Assembly: GCF_002440635.1 (NCBI RefSeq)
Contig: NZ_DJUW01000002.1
Span: forward strand, 124,001-188,000
Reading direction: 5' to 3'
Origin: Novosphingobium sp. UBA6272
GTDB taxonomy: Bacteria; Pseudomonadota; Alphaproteobacteria; Sphingomonadales; Sphingomonadaceae
Length of the DNA: 64,000 bases
Positions 1 to 8,010 of this stretch are shown here, piece by piece (the first letter of the stretch is position 1; every line of letters starts with the position of its first letter). A program made the translations under genes and the position numbers. Below the pieces are notes generated by a model that ran no database searches, was not told the origin of the DNA, and saw only the letters and a program-made list of their open reading frames with translations.

Positions 1-881
1 TCAGGTCCGAGCTGGTCGCGCTCGTTGACCGTGGTCCACAGTTCCTCGGTCGCAGGATTCCACGCGAGGCCGTTGGGGTTGCGCAGACCGTTGGCGAACT
101 GGCGCGGGCGGGCGTCCTTGGTCAGGTCCTTTTCCCAGATCGCGGCGCGGCCCATTTCCTGATCCATCCCGCGCTCGCCGATGTTCGAGGCCGAGCCGAC
201 GGCGACGTAGAGCCGGTTGCCATCGGGGCTGAGCACAAGATTGCGCATCCAGTGATTGCCCGCCGCCGGCAGGTCCATCACCTTGCGCGGATCGCCGGCG
301 ATCGCGGTTTCGCCCAGCTTGTAATCGAACACGATCACCGCATCGTGATTGCCCACATAGAGCCGGTCATCGGCCCAGGCGAGGCCGGAGGGCGAAGCCA
401 GGTGCTTGCCCGCCAGCAGGGTGAACTTCTGTTCGGCGACACCATCGCCGTCGCCATCGCGCAGCAGGACCAGCGTATCGGCGGATTCGCCGTGCGATCC
501 CGCGCGCTGCATCAGCTTTTCGGCGATCCAGCCGCCAATTCCGCCACCCATGTTCGAAACCGGCGAGTCCGCCAGCGCGACAACCACATCGCCATTCGGC
601 AGGGTATAAATCACGCGCGGGTGGTCGAGTCCTTCGGCGAAGCGCTTGACCTCAAGTCCCTTGGCCGCGACCGGGGCTTCGCCCGCAGCCCAGCCAACCG
701 GCCGGGCGATTTCGATCGAGGGGATTTTCTCGACTTTGGGTTCGGCAATCACCGGATCCTTGCCGGACAATTCGTCCGTGGTGTGCTCGGCCGGGGTACC
801 GCGCCAGATGTAAAACACGAACCCGCCGATAACGAGCAGGAACACCGCGAGGGCAACGAGAAGCTTGCGTTTGGTCGACAT
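1..881 (-). CDS. PQQ-dependent sugar (sorbosone-type) dehydrogenase, C-terminus cut by window edge
   Basis: The reading frame opens with ATG at 881 and is still open at position 1, giving about 293 residues. It begins MSTKRKLLVALAVFLLVIGG, a short basic stretch followed by one hydrophobic helix, so it is a membrane-anchored or exported protein. Then come beta-propeller style stretches such as GLDHPRVIYTLPNGDVVVA, LRDGDGDGVAEQ, SPSGLAWADDRLYVGNHDAV, LSPDGNRLYVAVGS and NGLRNPNGLAWNP. These are characteristic of the soluble glucose/sorbosone dehydrogenase fold, which oxidises sugars or alcohols in the periplasm with PQQ. The DGDGDG stretch could be a calcium site. The substrate cannot be told from sequence. 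It is divergent from msrC, with 62 bases between the starts. Confidence 0.82.
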   Translation of the reverse strand, partial: MSTKRKLLVALAVFLLVIGGFVFYIWRGTPAEHTTDELSGKDPVIAEPKVEKIPSIEIARPVGWAAGEAPVAAKGLEVKRFAEGLDHPRVIYTLPNGDVVVALADSPVSNMGGGIGGWIAEKLMQRAGSHGESADTLVLLRDGDGDGVAEQKFTLLAGKHLASPSGLAWADDRLYVGNHDAVIVFDYKLGETAIAGDPRKVMDLPAAGNHWMRNLVLSPDGNRLYVAVGSASNIGERGMDQEMGRAAIWEKDLTKDARPRQFANGLRNPNGLAWNPATEELWTTVNERDQLGP

Positions 882-943
882 GATAAGCGTGATACTTTGT
901 CACCGCCTAGGCGGCAACCAAAGTCTGGGCTATCGCTGCCGCC

Positions 944-1426
944 ATGTATGCTTTCACCCCCGATCCGAACCAGCCCAAGGCCGAGCTTTACCGCGAACTG
1001 GCCGAATCCGCCCGCGCGCTGACCGCTGGAGAGCCCGATCCGATCGCCAACATGGCCAATCTCGCTGCATTGATCTGGCAATTCGTGCCCGGGCTCAACT
1101 GGGCCGGGTTCTACCGCCTGGTTGAGGGCGAGCTGGTGCTGGGGCCGTTCCAGGGCAAGCCGGCCTGCATCCGGATCGCGCTGGATCAAGGGGTGTGCGG
1201 CGCGGCGGCACAAAGCGGAGCGACACAGCTGGTGCCCGATGTCCACGCCTTCCCCGGCCATATCGCCTGCGATGCCGCCAGCGCTTCGGAACTGGTCGTC
1301 CCGGTCCGGCGCGGCGGACTCGTAATCGCTGTGATCGATCTCGACAGCCCAGATCTGGGGCGGTTCGACGCCGAGGACGCGGCCGGAATCGAATCGCTGG
1401 CTGAAGTCATTGCGGCAGTAATTTAA
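944..1426 (+). CDS. msrC: Free methionine-(R)-sulfoxide reductase, GAF-domain type
   Basis: A 160-residue protein that is a single GAF domain, the usual size of the fRMsr family, which reduces free methionine-R-sulfoxide in the cytoplasm using thioredoxin. The three redox cysteines expected for the family are present: Cys75 (GKPACIR), Cys85 (DQGVCGAAA) and Cys109 (GHIACDAAS). The core motifs LNWAGFY, PFQGKPAC and SELVVPV are intact. It stands alone, divergent from the sugar dehydrogenase. Family assignment is firm; the enzymatic role rests on the conserved cysteines. Confidence 0.93.
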   Translation: MYAFTPDPNQPKAELYRELAESARALTAGEPDPIANMANLAALIWQFVPGLNWAGFYRLVEGELVLGPFQGKPACIRIALDQGVCGAAAQSGATQLVPDVHAFPGHIACDAASASELVVPVRRGGLVIAVIDLDSPDLGRFDAEDAAGIESLAEVIAAVI

Positions 1427-1553
1427 GCCGTCAGCCCTGCACCGAATCGGGACAGCGCCGAGAGAGCGCCGCTCCAAGCCTTGGTCAAAGGCGGGACCTG
1501 ATGCTAAATTCCGGGTTAACACCGGAATCGTCCGGCCAATCCAGGGGATTGCC

Positions 1554-2282
1554 ATGTCTGTTCGTCTTGCCATCTTTGGCGTCACCGCGCTGGCTTTTGC
1601 CGCGCCGGCCTATGCCCAGTCGCACTTGCCGCCGCCTCCCCCGCCCCCGGGCGTGGTCGATGCCCAAGGCAATGTCTATGACGGGCCGATGCCGGACAAC
1701 CGACCGGTGTGGCAGGGCTCTCGCCATGCAGCGCCCGGCTATCCCCCGATGCAGCCCGAAGCGACCCGCACCTATCCCCCAGGCTGGGAACAGGCCCGCG
1801 CCAACTGGCTGGGCGAGTGCCGCCGCCGCTATGGCAGCGGCAACAAGGTTGGCGGCGCAATCCTGGGCGGCGTGATCGGCGGGGTTGTCGGCAACCGCGT
1901 CGGCGGCAAGGGCAATCGCACGCTCGGCACCGTCGCCGGGGCGACCGTCGGCGCCGTGGCCGGCGGGGCGATCGGCGATGCCGCCGACAAGCGCGCCGCG
2001 CGCGACTGGTGCGAGGACTACCTCGAACAGAACACCACCTGGAGCCAGGGCATGAGCTATGGCCAGCAGGTGGTCGGTTATGGCTATGCCCCGATGACCG
2101 TGATGGTTCCGGTGGCCTACGTCCAGGGCCAGACCCAGCCGCGTGAGTGCAAGGAGACGATCGTCTATGAAGACTATGTCACCACCACGACCCCGGCGCG
2201 CTACCGCACCGTGACCACTTACAAGCGGGTGCCGGACAAGCGGGTCCGGATCGTGCCGGACAAGCGGATCCCCGCCAACTGA
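1554..2282 (+). CDS. Exported glycine-zipper (2TM) protein, envelope associated
   Basis: A 242-residue protein with a clear Sec signal peptide (residues 1-22, ending AYAQS). A proline-rich stretch (PPPPPPPG, about residues 25-32) follows, then a long glycine zipper around residues 100-145 with repeated GGxxGG and GxxxG spacing (GGAILGGVIGGVVGN, then GAVAGGAIGD). The C-terminal third is rich in Tyr, Thr and charged residues (YKRVPDKRVRIVPDKR). Glycine-zipper 2TM proteins sit in or against the bacterial envelope, but a specific role cannot be given. A hairpin terminator follows immediately. Confidence 0.72.
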   Translation: MSVRLAIFGVTALAFAAPAYAQSHLPPPPPPPGVVDAQGNVYDGPMPDNRPVWQGSRHAAPGYPPMQPEATRTYPPGWEQARANWLGECRRRYGSGNKVGGAILGGVIGGVVGNRVGGKGNRTLGTVAGATVGAVAGGAIGDAADKRAARDWCEDYLEQNTTWSQGMSYGQQVVGYGYAPMTVMVPVAYVQGQTQPRECKETIVYEDYVTTTTPARYRTVTTYKRVPDKRVRIVPDKRIPAN

Positions 2283-2291
2283 ACCAAAATG

Positions 2292-2313
2292 AAGGGGGCC
2301 AATCGGCCCCCTT
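2292..2313. terminator. Bidirectional hairpin terminator
   Basis: AAGGGGGCC, a 4-base loop, then GGCCCCCTT, followed on the + strand by CTTCTATT. It lies between the convergent glycine-zipper and acyl-CoA dehydrogenase genes and could end transcription from both. Confidence 0.8.
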
Positions 2314-2340
2314 CTTCTATTCCGGCACCGGAAGGCTCAC

Positions 2341-3495
2341 TCAGAGCTTGCGCCCGATCAGTTCCTTCATGATCTCGTTGGTGCCGCCGAAGATCCGGGT
2401 CACCCGCGCCCCGCGCCACATCCGTGCGATCGGGTACTCGTTCATGTAACCGGCCCCGCCGAACAGCTGCAGGCACTTGTCCATCACTTCCCATTGCAGG
2501 TCGGTGTGCCACAGCTTGGCTGCGGCGCCCTCCTCGGGGGTAAGCTCCTTCTTGAGGTGCCGGGCCAGCGCCCAGTCGAGGTGCGCCCAGCCAACCTGCA
2601 GCTTGGCCTTGATATCGGCCAGCACGAAACGGCTGTTCTGGAAATCAAGGATCGGCTTGCCGAAAGCCTTACGATCGCGGGTGTATTCCACCGTCATGTC
2701 GAAGGCGCGCTGCGCGCTGGCCATCGCCGAAACCGCGATCGACAGGCGCTCCTGAGGCAGCTCGCTCATCAGGTAGATGAAGCCCATGCCTTCCTCACCC
2801 AGACAATTGGTGATCGGCACGCGGACGTCTTCGAAGAACAGCTCCGAGGTGTCGGCCTCGTCCTGCCCGATCTTGTCGAGGTTGCGGCCGCGTTTGAAGC
2901 CTTCGCGGTTCGCTTCGACCAGCACGATCGAGACGCCCTTGTAGGCCGGCTGCACTTCGGTATCGGTCTTGCAGCAAACCAGGATCAGGTCGGCGTTCTG
3001 GCCATTGGTGATATAGGTCTTCGATCCGTTGATCACATAATGGTTGCCGTCCTTCTTCGCCGTGGTCCGCATCCCCTGAAGGTCGGAGCCAGTCCCCGGC
3101 TCGGTCATCGCGATCGCCGTGATCACCTCGCCCGAAACCAGCTTGGGCAGCCACTGGCGCTTCTGCTCTTCGGAACCGTAGTTGACGATATAGCTGACGA
3201 CGATGTCCGACTGGAGCGAAAACCCGGTGGTGACCCCGCCGTAATAGGATGTCTCCTCGTCGACGATCGCGTTGTAGCCGAAATCGAGCCCGAGCCCGCC
3301 GTACTCCTCGGGCACGGTCGGGCACAGCAGGCCGAGCTCGCCCGCCTTGGGCCAGATCGACTTCGGAACGATTCCCGCCTCGGCCCATTCGGCCTGATGC
3401 GGGGCGATCTCTTCCTGCATGAAGCGCCGGACCGTCTGGCGGAAGGCTTCGTGATCTTCGGTGTAGGCCGTGCGGGCCAGCGAATCGAGCGACAT
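2341..3495 (-). CDS. Acyl-CoA dehydrogenase, long-chain/isovaleryl-like
   Basis: A 384-residue FAD flavoprotein of beta-oxidation that introduces the alpha-beta double bond in acyl-CoA. The start at 3495 is preceded by AGAGGAA six bases upstream; a longer frame reaching 3699 would overlap the usher gene and is not needed. Hallmarks are AMTEPGTGSDLQG (129-141), the NGSKTYITNGQNADL stretch (156-170), YTRDRKAFGKPI (271-282) and QLFGGAGYMNEYPIARMWR (343-361). The C-terminal motif reads FGGTNEIMKEL (369-379), so the glutamate that is the base in medium-chain enzymes is a glycine. The motif ELPQER (245-250) matches the position where long-chain and isovaleryl-type enzymes carry their catalytic glutamate. 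Substrate is not predicted. Confidence 0.93.
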   Translation of the reverse strand: MSLDSLARTAYTEDHEAFRQTVRRFMQEEIAPHQAEWAEAGIVPKSIWPKAGELGLLCPTVPEEYGGLGLDFGYNAIVDEETSYYGGVTTGFSLQSDIVVSYIVNYGSEEQKRQWLPKLVSGEVITAIAMTEPGTGSDLQGMRTTAKKDGNHYVINGSKTYITNGQNADLILVCCKTDTEVQPAYKGVSIVLVEANREGFKRGRNLDKIGQDEADTSELFFEDVRVPITNCLGEEGMGFIYLMSELPQERLSIAVSAMASAQRAFDMTVEYTRDRKAFGKPILDFQNSRFVLADIKAKLQVGWAHLDWALARHLKKELTPEEGAAAKLWHTDLQWEVMDKCLQLFGGAGYMNEYPIARMWRGARVTRIFGGTNEIMKELIGRKL

Positions 3496-3577
3496 GGCGG
3501 TTCCTCTCAAAGGCTTTGCTTGCCGAGAGGCGTAATGCGCCGTGGGCACGGCGGTCAACCGGAATTTAATCGCGCGG

Positions 3578-6265
3578 TTAATCGACCTTGGCGAGCTCGG
3601 GCGGGGGCGGCAACAGCGCAATCCGCAAGTGTCCCAGCCGCAGCGACGGCTGGGCGCGGTCGATCCGCAGCAGCCCGCCGAGTTCGGGCCGGGCGCCAAG
3701 TGCCTTGGCGCTGACCTCGGTCAGGCGCAGGCGGTAGGAACCATAGGGCACCGAATCGAAGAACACATAGCCGTCGAAATCGCTTTGACCCCGCAGCACC
3801 ACGGCGCCGCTGGCATCGACCAGCTCAATCCCGATCCCGCCGCGCGGCTCGCCATCGGCGCCGAGCAGCGAACCTTCGATTTCCCCGGTCGGGGCAAGCG
3901 GGAGCGAGACCTTGGCGGTCACTCCCGGCCGCGGCACCACCACCATGCCCCGGCCCTTGGGCTGAAGCAGCGGGTCGGGCAGGCTGCCGCCGTCGATCGA
4001 GACCAGCACCGGAACATAGGGCACCAGCCCGTCGATCACCGCCCGGCCCGAGGCATTGGTGGCCTGGTCGCTGTGGCGGAAGCCGGCCTCGACCGCGACG
4101 CCCTCGACCGCCGGTTCGTTGGCCTGGCGATAGCCGTCGCCGTTGTCGTCGCGGTAGACCTCGATCGCGGCCTGCCCGGTTTCGGCCAGGCGTTCGCGCG
4201 AAAGGCGCCAGCCGCCGTCGACCGGATCGGGCCCGACGCTGAAGGCCAGGGTCAGTCCGAAGCCGACATTGCCGCGGTTGTCGACGCGCCCTTCTCCGCG
4301 CAGCGCAAACTTGCGGAACTGGTGAACGTAACCCAGCGAATACTCTTGCCGATCGCCAACGCCGTCATAATCGAAGCCGGCGCGGACCGACGATGCCTTG
4401 CCGACCGGCGCATCGACCACGATCTGGGTACGCTGGAAGCCGGGATGGTTGCCGTCGAGACCGAAGGCCACCTGGCCGCGCAGCCGAAGTCGCCCGATCC
4501 CGGTGTTTCCGATCAAAGTCAGCCGGTTACCACGGTCTTCCCCGACCAGAACCGGGGCCGGCCCGGCGATCTGGCGGTTGAGCAGTTCGAGCGTCAGGGT
4601 GGCACGACCGATGTGGGCCGAACCGCGCGTTAACACTTCGGTAACTTTCAGCCCGCGCCGCGACAGCGTCTGGCGCATCCCGGCCTCGACCGGAAGCCGC
4701 CACGACCCCAGCTTGACCGAACCCGACAGCCGAAGCCCGAATTCGCGGCGCTGTTCGATCGAAACCAGATCCGAATCGAATTCGCCATCGACCCACAGCA
4801 CATGCGCGTCAAAGTTGATGCCTTTGATCCGGCCCAGCGCCTCACCGCGCAGCGCCCGGCCCGCGCCAAACTGCTGCGCCCCCGAAAGCTCGACGAGCAT
4901 CGGGCCAACCGAGCGGCGCACGGTCGCTTCGAGGTAATGCTTGCGGCGTCCGGCGCGGGTGAGGCTGTGATAGCCGAGACCCGCGGTCGTTCGGCTATTC
5001 AGCCCGCGCTCGACCCCGACCCCCCAGCGCCAGCCGGACTGGGCCAGATAACTGGGCGCGCCCAGATCGACCAGATCCTTGCCCTCTTCGAGCATGCCCG
5101 CCCAGTACCAGGTCTTGCCCGCGGGCAGGTTCTGGAGCCCAACGTTCTGGCTGCTTCGTTCGTGGCGGACCTGACCTTGGGGGCCGTAAAGCACGACATC
5201 GAACTCGTTCTCACCGAACTGCAGCTCGACATCGGGGAATTCATAGCGCCCGTCACCGCGATCGGCCTGATAGGCCCGCAGCACACCGTTGCGGTAAAGC
5301 TCGGCATCCCAGCCAGCCGGCAGCGTGCCGCGCAGCGTGGTGGTGCCGAAACGCGAGGGCAGGTTGATCGGGCGATTCGAGATGAAGGCGCCGCGGCCAT
5401 AGGCGCTTTGCCCGGAAAGCGATCCCGGCGGCGTTTCGACGTCACCGAAGGCGACCTGCGTCGCGCCGAGCGGACCAAGCAATTCGCCGGCGGGATCGTT
5501 GCGGTAAACCTTGAGCCGGAACGAATCCGGCAACAGCGAATCCCGCCCGGCCAGCCGCGCCGAATAGCTCATCCCCAACGCTTCACCGCTGGCCAGACCT
5601 TCATACTGGGTGCTGAACCCGCTCTTGCTGGACCATTGGCCCTGGATCTGAACGTCGACAGCCGGAGCGCGCCAGGCTTGATACGGCGCATCGGCCTGCG
5701 GCAGCTTGGCAAGGTCGAACTGGCCGCTATCGGGCTTGCGAAGTCGCGCCGCGCGACTTTTGCGCTCCATCGCTTCGAGGAACGGCAGCTTGCGGTCGCT
5801 TTCGATCACCACTGCCAGATTGGCCAGGTCAGGCCGCAGTTTCACGCCCATCCATTGCGACAGCGCCGAGAGGCTCATGCACCAGCCCTCGGGCGTATCC
5901 TGAATCGCGCCGGAGCCGATTGCACGACTTCCGTTCATGGTTTGTACCGTATTGGAGTCGCGATCGATGACGAGCCGCTGATCCTCGGCAAAGATCCAGC
6001 CAGTCGCGCGGCGCGACTTCTTGTCGAGTCGCACCGGCAGGTCGAGCGCCTGGATCAGATCCGCGAAATCGACGCAGACGCCGCTGGGGGTCTGATAACC
6101 GCGCAGCGGTTCGCCCAGCCGGAACTGGCCGCTACGCAGTTCGAGCAGGAGCGAATCGTCCTCGCTGGCGGTCCAGCCTTGGGCAGCCGCCGGCGCCGCC
6201 CAAACGGCAAGCGCCGCCGCAACGAGTGCGGCGGCCTTGCGCGTGCGGGTGAGCCAGCGTTTCAT
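3578..6265 (-). CDS. Fimbrial outer-membrane usher protein with C-terminal SdrB-like domain
   Basis: An 895-residue outer-membrane protein with a Sec signal peptide (residues 1-29). An N-terminal domain of about 120 residues follows (PSGVCVDFADLIQAL, ATGWIFAEDQRLVIDRD). Next comes a long beta-barrel region that includes the usher plug style stretch around 270-370 (AFGDVETPPGSLSG, PINLPSRFGTTTLRGTLPAGWDAELYRNG). The last 180 residues are not the usual usher C-terminal domains. They read EVYRDDNGDGYRQANEPAVEG and then two prealbumin/CNA-B-like repeats (EIEGSLLGADGEPRGGIGIEL, FDGYVFFDSVPYGSYRLRL). It would translocate pilin subunits delivered by the chaperone encoded 39 bases upstream. It is the last gene of the pilus locus. 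Confidence 0.88.
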   Translation of the reverse strand: MKRWLTRTRKAAALVAAALAVWAAPAAAQGWTASEDDSLLLELRSGQFRLGEPLRGYQTPSGVCVDFADLIQALDLPVRLDKKSRRATGWIFAEDQRLVIDRDSNTVQTMNGSRAIGSGAIQDTPEGWCMSLSALSQWMGVKLRPDLANLAVVIESDRKLPFLEAMERKSRAARLRKPDSGQFDLAKLPQADAPYQAWRAPAVDVQIQGQWSSKSGFSTQYEGLASGEALGMSYSARLAGRDSLLPDSFRLKVYRNDPAGELLGPLGATQVAFGDVETPPGSLSGQSAYGRGAFISNRPINLPSRFGTTTLRGTLPAGWDAELYRNGVLRAYQADRGDGRYEFPDVELQFGENEFDVVLYGPQGQVRHERSSQNVGLQNLPAGKTWYWAGMLEEGKDLVDLGAPSYLAQSGWRWGVGVERGLNSRTTAGLGYHSLTRAGRRKHYLEATVRRSVGPMLVELSGAQQFGAGRALRGEALGRIKGINFDAHVLWVDGEFDSDLVSIEQRREFGLRLSGSVKLGSWRLPVEAGMRQTLSRRGLKVTEVLTRGSAHIGRATLTLELLNRQIAGPAPVLVGEDRGNRLTLIGNTGIGRLRLRGQVAFGLDGNHPGFQRTQIVVDAPVGKASSVRAGFDYDGVGDRQEYSLGYVHQFRKFALRGEGRVDNRGNVGFGLTLAFSVGPDPVDGGWRLSRERLAETGQAAIEVYRDDNGDGYRQANEPAVEGVAVEAGFRHSDQATNASGRAVIDGLVPYVPVLVSIDGGSLPDPLLQPKGRGMVVVPRPGVTAKVSLPLAPTGEIEGSLLGADGEPRGGIGIELVDASGAVVLRGQSDFDGYVFFDSVPYGSYRLRLTEVSAKALGARPELGGLLRIDRAQPSLRLGHLRIALLPPPPELAKVD

Positions 6266-6304
6266 GACGTCAAGCCGGGGGAGTTTCGCTGCAGAATCGC
6301 ATAG

Positions 6305-7144
6305 TTACGAGACTGTAAGGTTCGCTTCGGTGATCAGCGCGCCGCCGTTTTCCGGCAGTTCGCGGTATTCGAGCTTGATCGGTCCCTTGACCCGGGCGGC
6401 CTGCTCGGCATTCAGCGGTACGTGGACCTTGCGGCGATTGACTTCGGGATAGACCGCGATGCCGCGCAGGCTGAACAGCACCTCGCCGCGCGGGCTTTTG
6501 CCGATCAGTTCGCCATAGACCGAACGCTGCCCGGTCCGGCCCATGTCGACTTCGAGGAAGGCCTGGTTCTCGAACCGGACTTGCCGGGCGCTGGTGATCG
6601 AGGCCTGGGCCTCGAGCCGGCCCTTGCGGACGAAAACCGGGATGGTGATGCCGTAGATCGGCGTAAGCTTGATCGTCACGCCGCTGGCCGGCGCGGCCTC
6701 GGGCGGAGCCGCCGCATCGGGCGCGCCCGGGGTCGGGATCGCGCGAAAACTCATGTGCACGCGATATTCGCCGTCGGGCAGCCCTTCGGGTGGGCGGACG
6801 GAGATCCGAACTGCCTGGGGCTGTCCCGGCAGCAGGGTTACCCGGCGAGGCGCAAAGCGGACCATATCGAGCGCGGCGCGTTCGGTGCTGTTGGCGTCCG
6901 CCTCGGCCACTTCGTCGAAATCGCCGCTTTCCTCCATCCGGCGCAGCTCAAGCGAGATCCGGTAAGTTGCGGGCTTTTCGCCGATATTGCTCAGCACCAC
7001 CTCGGCGTTGCCGCCGCTGTTGATCATCACCCGGGTCGGAGCGACCAGCAGATCGCCCTGGGCGGAGGCAGGAACGGACAGCGCCGCTGCGCAGGCCATG
7101 GCAAGGCTGCGGACCAGACGGCGGAGCGGAGGAATTCGGATCAT
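6305..7144 (-). CDS. Periplasmic pilus assembly chaperone (PapD-like)
   Basis: A 279-residue protein with a signal peptide (residues 1-29, ending PASAQ). A two-domain immunoglobulin-like chaperone fold follows: the strand LLVAPTRVMINSGGNAEVVLSNIGEKPATYRIS matches the G1/A1 region of fimbrial chaperones. MVRFAPRRVTLLPGQPQAVRISVR matches the start of the subunit-capping segment, and PIYGITIPVFVRKG is the F1-G1 strand that donates to pilin subunits. It holds unfolded pilin subunits in the periplasm until the usher takes them. It sits between the DUF4402 pilin and the usher and is preceded by a hairpin that may lower its expression relative to pilin. Confidence 0.9.
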   Translation of the reverse strand: MIRIPPLRRLVRSLAMACAAALSVPASAQGDLLVAPTRVMINSGGNAEVVLSNIGEKPATYRISLELRRMEESGDFDEVAEADANSTERAALDMVRFAPRRVTLLPGQPQAVRISVRPPEGLPDGEYRVHMSFRAIPTPGAPDAAAPPEAAPASGVTIKLTPIYGITIPVFVRKGRLEAQASITSARQVRFENQAFLEVDMGRTGQRSVYGELIGKSPRGEVLFSLRGIAVYPEVNRRKVHVPLNAEQAARVKGPIKLEYRELPENGGALITEANLTVS

Positions 7145-7260
7145 CGGGTTCCCTCAAGGATCGCGGGCGAACAAGCCTGAAACGGCCGTCCGGGAATTCC
7201 CCTAGCTTTAGGAAATCAGAGTTAATTTTTGGCTAACCATGGCAGGGTCGGGCAATGGAA

Positions 7261-7294
7261 AGGGGCCGCTTCCGCCACGCGGAAACGGCCCCCT
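7261..7294 (-). terminator. Hairpin between pilin and chaperone genes, likely partial terminator
   Basis: Arms of 15 bases with a single mismatch (GGGGCCGCTTCCGC against GCGGAAACGGCCCC) flank a 3-base loop. On the transcribed strand it lies 40 bases after the pilin stop and about 115 bases before the chaperone start, followed by only a short T run (CCCCTTTCC). The position suggests partial termination that would keep pilin mRNA more abundant than chaperone-usher mRNA. That role is an inference. Confidence 0.65.
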
Positions 7295-7334
7295 GTGCGA
7301 TCCCGTTTACCCCTTTGGCGGGGATTTGGGTAAC

Positions 7335-7838
7335 TTACTGGTATTCAACCGAAACCTGGAAGGTGCCGGCATAGGCGCCCGGGACCTGGCCGCCCGCAAC
7401 GCCGAGCGTACCGCCCACGTTGAAGCTGCCCTGACCCGAACCGTTTAGCTGGAAAGCACCGTTCGGATTGGTGTTGAAGCCGCTCAGCGACATCGTTTCG
7501 GTGCCGCCCGAACGGGTCAGGTTAACCGGAGCGGTCGGGAGCGAGACGACGACCATCGCGTTCGGCGAACCGACCACGTCGAAGGCTGCCGGGCTGCGGG
7601 TGCCGGTCGAGATCAGCGAACCCGACGAAGAAACGGTCGAATCGGCGTTGACGGTCACGCTGCCGCCGGTGTTCGCAGCGATCTGGCCGAACTGCAGGTC
7701 GGCAGTGGCGGTGACAGTCAGCGAGCTGAGGACTTCCGCGGTGGCAGTGCCGGTCGCGGTGGTAGCGGCCTGAGCCGAGGTAGCAAACGAAGCGGCGGCG
7801 ACGGCGCCGACCACAGCGAGGCGAAGCGAATTGCGCAT
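7335..7838 (-). CDS. DUF4402 family exported protein, probable pilin subunit
   Basis: A 167-residue protein with a signal peptide (residues 1-24, ending SAQAA). The mature part is rich in Ala, Thr, Ser and Gly and lacks cysteine. DUF4402 hallmarks are visible: a first beta strand with LTVTATADLQFGQIAA, then NTGGSVTVNADSTVSSSG, AAFDVVG and the closing GAYAGTFQVSVEYQ. The last strand alternates hydrophobic residues and ends in an aromatic, like pilin subunits that are captured by a chaperone. The start is supported by AAGGGA about 10 bases upstream. It is first in the order pilin-chaperone-usher, so it is most likely the major structural subunit. Confidence 0.85.
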   Translation of the reverse strand: MRNSLRLAVVGAVAAASFATSAQAATTATGTATAEVLSSLTVTATADLQFGQIAANTGGSVTVNADSTVSSSGSLISTGTRSPAAFDVVGSPNAMVVVSLPTAPVNLTRSGGTETMSLSGFNTNPNGAFQLNGSGQGSFNVGGTLGVAGGQVPGAYAGTFQVSVEYQ

Positions 7839-8010
7839 AGTAATTTGGTCCCTTCAAAACTTGATGCCGGCAGCGCGTTGCATCGCTACCCGAATGGCCG
7901 GCAAACCCCCCATTCGCATCGCCTTAAGTAGGACCACTAAGTTCAATGTTTACTTGCAGGTGTGGTTAACAGCCCAGCCCGGTTTGTTAACGGATTCTCC
8001 TGGAAACTGC

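Noticed and set aside
3496..3699. N-terminal extension of the acyl-CoA dehydrogenase
   Set aside because: The extension would overlap the usher 3' end, lacks a ribosome-binding site and is not part of the family; AGAGGAA precedes ATG 3495.
4802..6304. A 500-codon open frame antisense to the usher gene
   Set aside because: Shadow of the usher gene; composition (many Arg, Gln, Pro, Ala) is that of a GC-rich antisense frame.
7839..8010. Promoter of the DUF4402 pilin gene
   Set aside because: TTGAAC is present on the transcribed strand, but no convincing -10 box was found at the right spacing, so no promoter is called.
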